A DNA stretch of 64,000 nt from Dastarcus helophoroides (Eukaryota; Arthropoda; Insecta; Coleoptera; Bothrideridae): contig CM053328.1 in NCBI GenBank assembly GCA_028583605.1, positions 5,215,304 through 5,279,303 on the forward strand, read 5' to 3'. A model generated the notes under the pieces. It saw only the letters and a program-made list of their open reading frames with translations. It had not been told where the DNA came from and ran no database searches. This document shows, one piece after another, positions 1 through 12,700 of this stretch; positions within the stretch are counted from its first letter, which is position 1; each line of letters begins with the position of its first letter. The position numbers and the translations under genes were made by a program.

Positions 1-2335
1 TTTTGAAAAGTTCGACTTCCTTCAAAAGAAGGATCTTGCAAAGTAAGTCGAAGATTACGAACTCGAAATTTCGGGAAAAAGTCGAAATTTGCAAAAAAGT
101 CAAAATTTGGTAATAGTAATTTAAACAGTTTGAAAATTCTGACTTTGTTATAAATATCAACTCTAAAATTTCTGTTTTTCTAAAACATTTAACTATTTCT
201 GAAAAATACCATTTTCGATTGAAAATTTCAACTTTTCTAAAAGTTGAAACTTTTTCCTTTTAAAATTTCGACTTTTTTGACATTTTGATTCGTTATTTTT
301 ATTCTGTTTAATTTGAAATGTTTCTCGAAATGTCTAATTTTTTTGTAAATTTATTTTTTTTTCACAAATTCGGTTTATTTTTTTGAAAGTTTCAAAATTT
401 TGAATATTTTAACTTCTTTAAAACTTGCAACTTTTTTCAAAACTTGAGCTGTTAAAAATATTGACTTTTTTTTGAAAAATTCTACTTTTTTTGAAACTTT
501 CGACTTATTAAAAAACGTTGACATTTTATTGTAGGTAAAATTTCGACTTTCTTCAAAAAGAGGATAGTTCAAAGTAAGTCCGCGAATTCGAAATTTTTAG
601 AAAAAGTCGGAATTTTCAATAAAGTCAAAATTTAGAAAAAATGATATTTTTCTCAAGTCGGAATTTCGATAAATATAGGAATTCGAAAAACTTCAATTTT
701 TCTTAAAGTTTTGACTATTTTTGAAAAATCCCATTTTCTATAGAAAATTTCAACTTTTTTTGAAAATTGAAACTTTTTATTTCAAAATTTCTATTTTTGG
801 ACATCTTGATATTTTTTAAACTTTTCAATTTTTTTTAAATTTGTATTCTTTCTCGAAAATTCTTAATTTTTTGTAAATTTCTTTTTTTCAAAAATTCTGT
901 TTATTTTTAGACAATTTAGAATTTTTGAACATTTCAATTTTTTAAAAAATCTTGCAACTTTCAAAATTTGGGCTATTAAACATATTAAGTTTTTTCGAAA
1001 TATTTTACTTTATTTGAAACTTTCACCTCTTTGAAAAATGTTGACTATTTATCGTGGTTTGATAATTTTTGAAAAGTTCGACTTCCTTCAAAAGAAGGAT
1101 CTTGCAAAGTAAGTCGAAGATTACGAACTCGAAATTTCGGGAAAAAGTCGAAATTTACAAAAAAGTCAAAATTTAGTAATAGTAATTTAGTTTGAAAATT
1201 CTGACTTTGTTATAAATATCAACTCTAAAATTTCTGTTTTTCTAAAATATTTAACTATTTCTGAAAAATACCATTTTCGATTGAAAATTTCAACTTTTCT
1301 AAAAGTTGAAACTTTTTCCTTTTAAAATTTCGATTTTTTTGACATTTTGATTCGTTATTTTTATTTTGTTTAATTTGAAATGTTTCTCGAAATGTCTAAT
1401 TTTTTTGTAAATTTGTTTTATATTTCCACAAATCCGGTTTATTTTTTTGAAAGTTTCAAGATTTTGAACATTTTAACTTCTTTAAAACTTGCAACTTTTT
1501 TCAAAACTTGAGCTGTTAAAAATATTGACTTTTTTTTTTGAAAAATTCTACTTTTTTTGAAACTTTCGACTTATTAAAAAACGTTGACATTTTATTGTAG
1601 GTAAAATTTCGACTTTCTTCAAAAAGAGGATAGTTCAAAGTAAGTCCGCAAATTCGAAATTTTTAGAAAAAGTCGGAATTTTCAAAAAAGTCAAAATTTA
1701 GAAAAAATGGTATTTTTTTAAGTCGGAATTTTGATAAATATGGGAATTCGAAAAAAAATGGAAATTGTTAATGTCTACATTTTTTAAAGGAAATGGAATT
1801 CTGAAGTCAAATTTTTCATGAAAATCATAATTTAGAAAAAGTTTAAATTTTGAAATATCAAATTTTAAAAAAATCGAAACTTCTAAAAATCGAATTTTTC
1901 AAAAAATTAATATTTTCATATTTTTTTTCAAATTTTCTCTCTTTTCGCTCTTTTCCCTCTCTTCTTTCCCTCTCTTCTTTTTTGACATTTTGATCCGTTT
2001 TTTTATTTTGTTTAATTTGAAATATTTTTTAAAAATGTCGACTCGAATTTTTGACCTTTTGAAAATTTTGGCTTTTTGAACATTTTAACTTTTTTCAAAA
2101 TTTTGACCCACAAACATTGTGATTTTTTGGAATGTTTACTTTTTAAAAAGTGTCGATCTTTTTTTTTCGATTTCCATTTTATTTGAACGACTTGACCTTT
2201 TTTGCAAAATCCTGCTTTTTTTGAAAATATTGACTTTCATTCGAAGGTTTGACTATTCTGAAAATCGGGACGTTTTTAAATATTTTCTCTTTAAAGATTC
2301 AACCTTTTTTCAAAATTTCTTGGAATATTCCTATA
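1..2335. repeat. AT-rich tandem repeat with 1066-bp higher-order period
   Basis: The stretch beginning at position 5 (GAAAAGTTCGACTTCC) recurs at 1071, giving a direct repeat of 1066 bp that continues to about 1750. Each 1066-bp unit splits into two related halves about 531 bp apart (CGACTT at 13, 544 and 1610), so the order is A-B-A'-B'. The units consist of degenerate T-rich phrases built on TTTCGAAATTTT. A pyrimidine patch (TTTTCTCTCTTTTCGCTC type) lies at 1930-1980. There is no coding potential; short frames here are chance openings. The array stops where the mariner inserts at 2338. Confidence 0.85.
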
Positions 2336-2337
2336 TA

Positions 2338-2761
2338 CAGGTTGTTACAAAAGTCCGGGCCGCTACTTCAGGAGCATATTCTACACATTAAAATATGAAA
2401 AATGTTGAAATACATTTTTTTTCTTTAAATTGCCTCCTAACGGAGATATGACCATTTAAAGATGGCGCCCCTAAAGTGGTTTTTTTACTACAAAAAGTTA
2501 ACGGTTAGTAGCAAAGTCATGAAATTGGGCAAGCAGTTAAAGAATTGGATTAGGCATATTCTCATGTAACATATTTTTTAAATAAGCAGTAGCGTGGTGT
2601 GTAGGGGGTTGCCCGCGATTATTTTTTGCCGTAACTTTTTTGTATTGCAATATTTCGACGCAAAAGTGCCATAATCGTTAAAAGCAACATTTTTTATACA
2701 AAAAAGGTACTCTTTCTCAAAGTCGCTAAAAGTAACCGTTTCCGAGAAAAAAGCGTTTAAA
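2338..2761. repeat. Left terminal inverted repeat of the mariner
   Basis: Pairs with 4149-4571 over essentially its whole length, about 424 bp, with a handful of mismatches. The inner limit is the shared GTTTAAA. Most mariner elements have ends of roughly 30 bp, so this is exceptionally long. Confidence 0.9.
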
Positions 2762-2860
2762 CAAAATTGTTGCATTTATTAGAATTCGTTTTGCAAATTT
2801 CTAATTTATCCACTACTAACTGCATTGATATAAAAATAGTACAAAATTAGGAAAAAAAAA

Positions 2861-3931
2861 TCAAAGCAAGTGTTCGAAATTACTGCCCCCTGCAGCAATA
2901 CATTGCTCGGCTCGTCTTCTAAGGGAACTCCTTACTCTTTCGCAAATGCCTGGTGTATTGTGAATCTGGTTGAACCCATTTTCAATTCGTTCACGAAGAT
3001 CATTGATATTGTCAACTGGTGTGGAGTAGACGATCTGCTTTAGATGTCCCCATAAGGAGAAATCGAGTGGGTTGAGGTCAGGAGACCTAGCTGGCCATGG
3101 TATCGGACCTCCTCGACCTATCCATCGTTGATGATAGTTGTTATTCAAAAATTCCCTAGCAACTGCACTAAAATGGGCAGGTGCCCCATCGTGCATTATC
3201 CACATTCGCTGTCTTGTTATGAGTGGATCATTTTCAAGTAACACGGGTAACTCTGTTTGCAAAAAATGTCTGTATGATGCTCCTGTTAACCTATGAGGTA
3301 AAAAAAACGGTCCAATTATAGAGTCCCCTATTATTCCTCCCCAAATGTTAAGTGAAAAATGTTGCTGATGTCTCGACTGAATAACTGCATTGGGATTTTC
3401 AACTTGCCACTGATGCATGTTGTGAAAGTTAAGTATCCCGTTTCTGGTAAAACCCGCTTCGTCCGTAAATAATATGAGCGATGGAAAGTTCTCATTTTCA
3501 GCGATCTTATGCAATAGCCAGTTGCAAAATTCTATTCTTGGAGGATAATCAGCAGCAAGTAACCCTTGCACTGTTTGAAAATGATAGGGGTAAAATTGGT
3601 AAAATTTCAAAATTCGCCAGATAGTTACGTGATTTACTCCTTCGGCTAAAGCAAGTTGTCTAGTGCTGACACATGGATCTTCTTCAACTCGCTGAAGCAC
3701 ACGCTCCTCTAAATTAGCAACTTCTGCGTTTGGCCTTCCAACACGTTCGCCTTTGAAAACAAAATTTCCTGTTTCACATAAACGAGCATGAATTTTCTGG
3801 AACAATTTTTCTCCTGGTAGGTGTCTATTAGGAAAACGTTCAGCATAAAGCCGTCTTGCTTCGGCACGATTACAATTTGCAAGCCCGTACATTAAATGCA
3901 TATCGGCCATTTCTTGATTTGAATAGTCCAT
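2861..3931 (-). CDS. Mariner-type transposase (DD41D)
   Basis: A 356-residue cut-and-paste transposase that would act on the flanking inverted repeats in the nucleus. The N-terminal part (about 1-125) looks like the paired helix-turn-helix DNA-binding region, with a STRQLALAEGVNHVTIW segment near 89-105. The catalytic domain follows, with D157 in ILFTDEAGF, D248 in MHDGAPAH and D290 in SPDLNPLDF. I count 41 residues between the last two, which places it in the DD41D (rosa-like) group rather than classical DD34D. The start is an ATG at 3931, and the frame is free of stops and of usual length. Neither strand of the flanking DNA has a related gene. Confidence 0.93.
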   Translation of the reverse strand: MDYSNQEMADMHLMYGLANCNRAEARRLYAERFPNRHLPGEKLFQKIHARLCETGNFVFKGERVGRPNAEVANLEERVLQRVEEDPCVSTRQLALAEGVNHVTIWRILKFYQFYPYHFQTVQGLLAADYPPRIEFCNWLLHKIAENENFPSLILFTDEAGFTRNGILNFHNMHQWQVENPNAVIQSRHQQHFSLNIWGGIIGDSIIGPFFLPHRLTGASYRHFLQTELPVLLENDPLITRQRMWIMHDGAPAHFSAVAREFLNNNYHQRWIGRGGPIPWPARSPDLNPLDFSLWGHLKQIVYSTPVDNINDLRERIENGFNQIHNTPGICERVRSSLRRRAEQCIAAGGSNFEHLL

Positions 3932-4148
3932 TTTATCAAAATAATGAAAAGTTAAAAAACTACTACACTTACTTTTGACAACAAAAACTGCTAAAGTTTA
4001 CAGCTTACGACCAAATTTTATCAGTGACACGACGTCAATCTCTTGCAGATATTGTCAAGTACAATTGTTTTCTTTACGATCAGTTTGCATGACCAACTTA
4101 TTTTTTCTTATACAAATTAGTTAGAATTTCGAAGACGGGATAGGATTA

Positions 4149-4571
4149 TTTAAACGCCTTTTTCTCGGAAACAATTACTTTTACCGACTTTGAGAAAGAG
4201 TACCTTTTTTGTATAAAAAATGTTGCTTTTTACGATTATGGCACTTTTGTGACGAAATATTGCAATACAAAAAAGTTACGACAAAAAATAATCGCGGGCA
4301 ACCCCCTACACACCACGCTACTGCTTATTTAAAAAATATGTTACATGAGAATATGCCTAATCCAATTCTTTAACTGCTTGCCCAATTTCATGACTTTGCT
4401 ACTAACCGTTAACTTTTTGTAGTAAAAAAACCACTTTAGGGGCGCCATCTTTAAATGGTCATATCTCCGTTAGGAGGCAATTTAAAGAAAAAAATGTATT
4501 TCAACATTTTTCATATTTTAATGTGTAGAATATGCTCCTGAAGTAGCGGCCCGGACTTTTGTAACACCCTG
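4149..4571. repeat. Right terminal inverted repeat of the mariner
   Basis: Reverse complement of 2338-2761. It begins near the inner TTTAAACGCC and ends in CACCCTG next to the TA target duplication at 4572-4573. Confidence 0.9.
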
Positions 4572-4573
4572 TA

Positions 4574-5880
4574 TTTAAAAGTTTTCGTTTTTTTCGAAAT
4601 ATCAACCCTTTTTTGGGATTTCCAATTGCGAAATTGTGCCTTTTTGATATTTTGACTTTTGATTCGATGTTTTTGAAATTCCATTTTTTTTAAACGACTT
4701 TGAATATTTCGAATTTTTTTGAAAATGTTGATACTTCTATCAAAAATTTCAAATTTCAGTCTCAGTTTTTCAAAATTTCCACTTTTTTTAATATGACTGT
4801 TTCCCCAATTTTAATTTTAAAAATTTTGGTCTTCAATTTCAACTTTCGAAAATTTTAATTTTTGAAAAACTACTTTTCGAATTTTCGATTTTATTGAAAA
4901 TTTTTGCTTCTATTTTCTGTGCACTTTTTTGAAAACTTCTATCCAAAATCTCTTGCTACTTTTTCAAAATTTTGACTTTTGAAGAAAAATCTACTTTTTA
5001 AAAAATTGATAAAGATGTTTACCTTTTCTTCAATTTCGATTTTTTTTTAAAGTTAGACTAAAATGTTCGAATATTTCCAAATTTTGACCTTTGCTGGTAT
5101 TTGAATTTTTTTAAACATTTTCAAATTTTGTTCAGAATGTTTATTTTCTTAGTTAACTTTGTAGGGGACTTTCGTCTGTTCTAAGATTTTTGATTTTATC
5201 GTGAAATCTGGACATTAAAAATTTCACGTTCTTTTTTAGTAATTTCCACTTTTTTTTTTGAAACTTCGAACGATATTCAAAAACTTGATTTATTTTCTCA
5301 GTTTTTGCTTTACCTGAAGATTTTGATTTTTAAAAATTTTACTTTTTTAGAAACTTTTAGACCTTCTTAAAATATTGATTTTTGTGGAATTTTTTAATTT
5401 TTAAAATTTTGAATCTTTCAAAATTTAATTTTTTTTCGGAATTTTTAATTTTCTTACTTACAATTTAGATTTCTTCTTAAAAATGTCATATTTCTCTACT
5501 AATTGTGAAATTTTTTCTCCGGTAAATTTTTGCAGTTTTTTTATTTTTTCAAAATGTCGACTTTGAAAATGCTGTTCTTTTGCTCTAAATTTCTAATATT
5601 TTTTTTAACTTTGTTCATCGTTAATCTCAACAATTTTAAAGACATTTTTCAGATTTCGATTCTTTTTTGAAATTTCTAGGTTAGTATAAGAAATGATAAG
5701 AATTTTAAAATGTACTCTCAGAATTTTGAGAAAAAAAATAAAAATTTCGAGAAAAACTCGACATTTTCGAAAAAACTATCAAACTTCTTTTTAGTTTTTT
5801 TTCTTTTTCATGAATATCAGATAATCAAGAGTTATAAAAAAAGTTCTAAATTAATAAAAGGACATTTAAATTTCAACGAG
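4574..5880. repeat. T-rich degenerate repeat DNA, continuation of the left satellite
   Basis: Low-complexity, T-rich on the plus strand, composed of phrases such as TTTTCGAAATTT and TTTTGAAAATTT. It resembles 1-2335 without a period I could fix by eye. No gene is seen. Confidence 0.6.
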
Positions 5881-5894
5881 AGCAGCAGTCAACT

Positions 5895-5935
5895 CAACGA
5901 AGAGCCGCATGCAGCGTTCAGAGCCCACCCTTGAC
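5895..5935. repeat. Possible hAT-type terminal fragment
   Basis: AAGAGCCGCATGC followed by a GC-rich stretch resembles the GAGCCGCATG motif at the ends of many animal hAT elements, and matches the better-preserved end at 45455-45528 in the same orientation. Only a short part survives. Confidence 0.25.
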
Positions 5936-5945
5936 ATAGACCGAT

Positions 5946-6525
5946 ATGGAAAAGCGATGTGTAAAAATTTTTACTTATTAAATGACCCAAATTAAATGTT
6001 GATTTAGCTGCTTATGCCGCCTCTATGAGGTGCCCCCTTGATGTCTCTGTGCATCATAGCACGGCACGGCCCTGACAGGGTGCCTCAGGTTAAATAACAA
6101 ATTTGGCGTCAAATTTCGATGTAATTGCAAATATTAGAACTTTGTTGATATTCTTGTTATATTGGCCTTACCGACTTTGCTAAGTTGCCAGGTTTTCAAG
6201 ATTTTTAGATGAATACTTTGCCATATATCGATTCCTGCACACTGCATATGCAATGCAAAACATAAATAAAAATGATTTAATTTGGTCTATTGACTGCTCA
6301 CTGTAGTATTAGTACGAAACGTTAATTGTGTGCGTCTGTATCTAAACAGGTTAAACAGAATGTACCTTTATTTTGATTTTCTTGTTATCATAGACAATTT
6401 TTTGTACTTGACCATTATTACTAAAACCATTTTTAAGTTTGATTTATAATCACTCGTGGAAAATCTACATCCATTTGAAAGAATGATTTGCGCTGTAGTA
6501 AAATGATGATTTTTTTTTTGTATAG
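5946..6525. other. Presumed IFT140 intron, nothing else recognised
   Basis: Unique AT-rich sequence. It ends in a pyrimidine tract and TATAG that form the acceptor of the first IFT140 exon seen. I searched for an upstream IFT140 exon and found none convincing. Confidence 0.4.
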
Positions 6526-6721
6526 TTTGAAGAAGCAATTAATATTTGTACTTCACACAATGTGCAATTAACGGAAGATTTGGTTGAAAAATTAACTCCC
6601 GACAAAGAGGAATTAGAGGAACATACTAGAATACGAATATTGGAAAACCTGGCCTGAAAGTTTGATGGTGCAGGGTCATTACCACATGGCCACCAAGAAA
6701 TTCACACAAGCTGGCGACAAG
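6526..6721 (+). CDS. IFT140 exon with single-base frameshift
   Basis: Opens after TATAG with [19 protein letters not shown] and continues to ILENLA, then meets TGA. Removing one T near 6655 restores the frame into [20 protein letters not shown] and on to the donor AAG|GTACGT. The exon is 196 bp; 195 would be in phase. Either this allele is damaged or the base is an assembly error; the rest of the gene looks intact. Confidence 0.83.
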
Positions 6722-9700
6722 GTACGTGTGTAAGTTTGAATTGATAGGTCGCTGGATTTAGAACACTGCTGATTTGATCTTAACTACTTATTTTTAACTA
6801 TAATAATTGTAGCGGCATTGCTTGCCCCGAATATGCTGCAATGATCTTTCGGCTGTTACAAGTTGCCGTCTGCTTATCTTAATACTGTTTTGTTGCATTA
6901 ATTGACGCAGGAGCAATGCCAATTGGATAACATATTTCAAATTCTAACAGTACGCCCTATTTAAGTAATGTTTGTTAAATTGGTACCCCGTTCGCTCACT
7001 CACAGATTAGAGTTAATTAATAAACTGGAATATACTAAAAAAAAGTATATTTCTGCTTTCTTGTGATAAAATTTTGAGTAATTGCAATCAAGTTCATCAC
7101 CATATTTTGGTAGTTTGATTTTTCAGCGATTTGCTTACAACCATACCTCCAGCAGTTTTTGCATTGTGCAACTAAATTAGCTGTTAAACTACTCATAATA
7201 GTAATTTTTCGCATAACGCATAGTGCCTGATTGTCAGCTTAGAAACGTTTTCTGATATCACATTCATATTTTAATATATTTCAGATTCGTGCCATGAAAG
7301 CTCTACTAAAGTCTGGCGATACCGACAAAATAACCTTCTTCGCGACGGTATCCCGCCAAAAAGAAATCTATATTATGGCTGCCAACTATCTCCAGTCCCT
7401 CGACTGGCAGAACCAGCCCGAAGTGCTCCGTAATATTATCACGTTTTACTCCAAAGGGAAAGCCTTGGACTTACTGGCTAACTTTTACGTGGCTTGCGCA
7501 CAGGTATACCAATCTCAATTACCCAAGTGATATTGACTATAGAGATTCGTTTAGGTTGAAATAGACGAATTCCAAAACTACGAGAAAGCTTTCGGAGCTT
7601 TAAATGAGGCAAGTAGATGTTTGGCGAAAATTTCCAACCCTAAGGATCCGATGCAGCATCAGAGAATTACGGACATAGTACAGCATCGACTGACCGCCAT
7701 AAAACGCTTTGTTGACATCAGGAAACTGTTTGAAAGGGGGGACATATCAGCCGGTAGGTTTATCCTGGCCGGTAGTTTACTCAGTTTTATCACATGAGTA
7801 TTCTATTTAGATAATATAAATAAAAGGATGGAGCATTCAATTCAAAATACAGGTCCCCAAAAAAGAGACAGAGGGAATCGGCATCGCCATTTTTTTTAAT
7901 CCACTCGCAAAGGGTAACCCCATTATGCCTTCAAATCGCTGCGAGTAGGATGCGGAAACGAAGATAGAGGCGATGAACCTCCTTCTTAAACAGGGATAGG
8001 TTGTAATTGTTGGAGAAAATTCCTTTCGGTAACCCGTTCCATAGCTTGGAAGTTCTATAGAAAAGAAAAGATTCCGTAGACAGAAGTCCTCTCTGAGTCA
8101 AGCTGGACCACACAGGAATTTGCTGTCTCCGACTGTGTTGTATGCCTCAAGAATCTTGACCGATTTTTTTAAAAAGTTTAATCCACTCGCAAAGGTTAAC
8201 CCCATTATGCTTTCAAAGCACTGCGAGTAGGATGCGGAAACGAGGATAGATGGCGATGAACCGCCTTCATAAACAAGGATAGGTTGTAATTTTTGGGGAA
8301 AATTCCTTTCGGTAACAAGTTCCATAACTTGGAAGTTCTATAGAAAAAAGAGTCTCCATACACAGAAGTCCTCAGTGTGGCAAGCTGGACCACACAGGAA
8401 TTTCCTGTCTCCGACTGTCTTGTATGCCTCAAGAATCTTGCCCGTTTTGCGCGATACTGACGCTCTCGACGACCTACCTCGTGTATTTTCGTAGTTCATT
8501 CTTATTCCTTAATTTGGGACCCAAGTCTAACACATTGAATCCATCATGGTTCTTTGGTAGTTTAACGCGGTTCCGAAACTTTCGTTCCTTTGACCGCCGT
8601 CTTTTAGTGAACATTACTGTGGTGATAATTTTGTGAGCTGCGGAGACCGCCGATCGAAAGCTACTCAATTCACCTCCGATGGCAGGCGCCGTGATTGACA
8701 GCAGTCGCTCTAAAGAAGGCTACTCGGTCCACCTTCTTTAGCGCGTGCCGTCGACCGCGCTCGTGTTGTTAGGTGCGCTAGCGAGAGATCTTTTACCGGG
8801 CGAAAGATACTCAATTCACCTTCGTCGATAAGCGACCCTCGGTTGCGTGTTGCCGCACCAAAGGAAAGCTACTCAATTCACCTTCATTGGTACGACTAAC
8901 AACGGTGATTAGCGTTTAGTTTCTGTTCATCTTTTGTAGAATCTGTCTGGGCCTTTTGTGCCTACTTTCAGTGGTATCTTCGTAATCTGTTATTTCAGAG
9001 ATCTGTATGTTTGTATGAGTCTGCATTTTTGCATACGTTTTTGTGGCCAGTGTTTTGATGTGTTCCATAAGCGTTGGAATCTTCAGATCGTTGTGGATTT
9101 GCTCGTTTGTCATGTAGTAAGGCGCGTTGACGCATTGTCTTAGCGTTTTATTTTCAATTATTTCTAGCGTGTGCAGTTGTCGTGGACTTGCTCTCAGCCT
9201 AACTTCCGATGCATACGTTAGATTCGGTCGGATGATTGCCTTGTACAGATTTAGTTTGTTTCTGATATCCAACTTGCTTCTGTTGTTTAAGAGTGGGTAG
9301 AGATATCCTTTTAGTTGTTTGGTTTTCGTCGCAATGCTTTGAATGTGTGCATTGTATGAAAGTGTTTTGTCCAGGGTTACTCCGAGGTATTTCACTTGTT
9401 TTACCCACGGAATCCGAGTGTCGTTTAATTTGAGCTTTTGCTCCGGTTCTTTCTTTTTCCTGCTGAATATTATAGCTTGGCTCTTGCTTGCGTTTGTTTG
9501 AATCGTCCATGTATTCATCCAACTTTCTATATCGTTGAGATGATATTGTAGGTTTTTGGTGATTTTTGTCCATATTCTTGACTGTGTGATTATGGCCGTG
9601 TCGTCTGCGTATAAAGCGATCTTGGTGTTCTCCTTTTTTGGAATATCAGCGTTATATATGAGATACAGTAACGGTCCTAGTAAAGATCCTTAAGGCACGC

Positions 9701-12700
9701 CTGCTGTCATTTCTTTGATGCTGGATGTCTTTTCGGTAATTTTGACGTAGAATTTTCTTCTGTCCAGGTATGATTTAATTATTTTTCCGTAGGCCAGTGG
9801 GATTTCCAGCTGAACTGATTTGTATATCAGTCCAGTGTGCCAGACTTTGTCGAAGGCTTTTGCAACATCTAGGAATATGGCTCCAGAGGTTTTTCCTTTG
9901 TTGTTGCCTTCGAGGATATGTTCGGTTATTCTCGATAATTGGTGAACCGTCGAGTGTTCCTGCCTGAATCCAAACTGTTCGTCCGGTAGGATATTTCCGT
10001 CTTTTATTATCTTGTTCAGTCTGGTTAGAATAGTCCTTTGGGCTGTTTTGTTAAGGCTTGACAGCAGGCTGATAGGTCGGTAGCTGTCGACGCTGTTTCT
10101 CGATTTTCCTGGTTTATGGATCATTATTGTTTCTGCCGTCTTCCACCTGTTTGGATAGACGCGAAATTTGAAGATTGCGTTGCATATGTTCTTGAGGTCT
10201 TCTACTGCTTCTGGCGGAAGCATTTTTATCGTAAAGTTCCGTATGTTGTCTGGACCAGGCGACTTTTTCGATACTAGGTTCTTAATAATCGTTTTTAACT
10301 CTTCTGTGGTGACTTCATCGAATTTGTAGTTTTCTCCGAGGTTGAGAAGGGATCTCCGTGTGTGTTTCAATGTTCAAGTTGTGCGTTCTGTCTATCGAAG
10401 GATTTGGGCTGAATTGCTTTTGCAGCATTTCTGCAAACGCCTCGGCCTTTTCCTCGTTTGTGATGGCCTTTCCGTTATTTGTTTTTAACGGAGGCAAGTC
10501 TCTGCTTGTTTGTCTCAGCTTCTTGGCAAGTTTCCAGGGTGTTTCGTCCTTTTCGTTGAAACTTTCTAGGTGTTTTTCCCATTTTCTGTTGTACTCTTCT
10601 TTCAGAAGATTTTTGACTTCGTTTGTGAGTCTGTTTAGTGTATTCTTATCAGACGGGTGTAAAGTTCTGTGATACGTTTTCTTCGCTGCATTTTTACGTT
10701 TTATGAGCTCGCTATTTGGTCTGGTAAATTTTCCTGCCTCCTATTTTGCTGCGTTGTTGTAGTTGCGGTGGTGAAAGCTTGGTTTATGTGTTTTTCAAAC
10801 TGATCGATGGCCCAATTCAGGTGATTCACGCTTTCGATGTTGTGTTTTTGTGGAACATATTCATTTTGGAATTTTGTCCAGTTGATCTTGGTTTTTGTGT
10901 AGAGCTGTGATTTGTTTGGATTTCCATATGTGATGATAAGTGGACAGTGGTCTGACGATAATTCCTCTATGACTTGGACATTCAGGTCGAGCGTCAGGTT
11001 TTTGTGTACCGCAACGTCGAGAATATCCGCAGTCGTCGAGTTGTTCGGATAATGTGTTGGCTCTAGTGGAGGGTCGATTATTAGATTTCTGTTCTCCAAG
11101 TATCTCCAACGTCTGTTTCCTTTTGTGTTTGTAGCTTTGCAGTGCCAGTTTTTGTGCTTGGCGTTGAGGTCTCCCGCTATCAGAGTAGGTGAGTTTCTGT
11201 CGAAGATTTTGTCGAGTTCCTCTTCTATTTCCTTCTTTGTGGGCGGTGAGTATACGGAGTACAGTGCGAGTTTTGAATGTCGTAGCTGTATTTCCACTCC
11301 CGTATATTCGGTCAGGTTTGTCGCCGTTTGACTCGAGGGCGTGGTGTTCAATGCCAATTTTGACTAGCACGGCCACGCCTCCTCCTGCTTTGTCTTCTCG
11401 GTCCTTTCTGTAGGTCAAATAGTTGGGAATCTTAACGTTTTTGCCGGCCTTAGATGGGTTTCTCCGAGCAGAACAATATCTGGTTTGTGTTCTGCGACGA
11501 ATGCTTTCAGTTCCGATAGCTTGTTTGTAATACTGTTTGCGTTCCAGGCTATGATTTTTAGCCCGGTAGGATTTTTTAGCCTTTTTTGGTGTATGTCCAT
11601 TTAAAAGGTTGTTAGAATGTTCGTAATTTTTCTGGTGAAGCTGATCTCTTGACCCTCGGTTGGCTTAAGTTGTGCAAATTCTATCAACATCTCTGCTAGA
11701 AGAACTGCAATTTGGGTTTTTGCAGTTGTTTTTTCTTTTTGCGGTGGTTTCGTTGCCGGTTTGTTTTTCTGTGTCTCTTGTTGTTGAGGCTTTTCAGTTT
11801 TAAAATTCAGCGGTTTTGCCCAAGCTGACACAGTAGGTTTTTGTGCCGTTGTCTTGGGAACTTGAGGTTTTACGGTCTCTGTCGTTTGTTGTGCGGGCCT
11901 CTTCTTACACTGCCTGGAAAGTTGCAGTGTGAGCTCCTTCACAGTTTACGCATTTAGCGGCGGTAGTTTTTTCCTTGTCGCAGAGGTGTGTGCTGTGTGC
12001 TCCTGCGCACTTCATGCACCGGTATTCTGCGTTTAAGTTTTTTTTGAATATGCCCGTATAATTGGCATCTGTGACATTGAATCACAACTCCGGTCGTTTT
12101 TAGCGGCTCAATTGATATGTTGAGGCCGTTTACTTTTGTTATTCCGTAAATCGATTTGTACTTGCGTTCCAGTTCAACAAGTACAATCGGGGCCGGTTTT
12201 CCTCCTTTTTCGTTCATCCGTGTGATTTTCATTGTTGGGTATCCTTGTGCCTTGAGATCCTCGTGCACGTCTTTTTCGGGTGTTTCTTGTGGAATACCTC
12301 GTTTAACGATTTTTCCTCTCTTAGTTGGTGGGTTTGCCTCCTTGAATACCTTGTACATTTTTCGGTAGTCGTTCACGGTTTGTGGCACGATTCTGATTCC
12401 GTCTCTGGTCGTTGAAGCTCTTGAGTAGACTATCATTGTCTCCCTCAAGTGTTTGCTTATTTCGGTCCATTTGTCCTTATTTCTTAGAATAATCGGTGTC
12501 GTGTTGTTGTCAGTAGTTGTTTAGATAGTTGTTTTATCTGTTGTCGTGTTCGTTGTAAATGTCCGCTTGTTGTTTGTTTTTCGTTTCCTTGGGGGCTCTT
12601 CCGTTTTTTGTTCTTCCTCTTCTTCTTCTATCGGTTTGGGTTCCTCTTCTCGGTCCTGTTCGCTGGTTTGTAGGGCGGCAAATCGGTTTTGCCCTGCAAT

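Larger units (their letters stand above)
2338..4571 (-). mobile_element. DD41D mariner-family DNA transposon, apparently complete
   Basis: A 2234-bp element flanked by a TA duplication (2336-2337 and 4572-4573), as expected for IS630/Tc1/mariner insertion. It ends in CAGG(T/G)TGTTACAAAAG and has unusually long inverted repeats of about 424 bp around one uninterrupted transposase gene on the minus strand. The arms differ at only a few bases (for example CAGGT versus CAGGG at the tips), so insertion was recent. It lies in the AT-rich satellite at the window start. Visible sequence suggests an autonomous copy; activity is inference. Confidence 0.93.

Noticed and set aside
2578..2775. 65-codon minus-strand frame near the mariner
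   Set aside because: Lies within the terminal inverted repeat and has no independent features.
5946..6525. Possible upstream IFT140 exon
   Set aside because: No frame here continues the IFT140 helical-repeat sequence into the acceptor at 6526; upstream exons are presumed outside the window.
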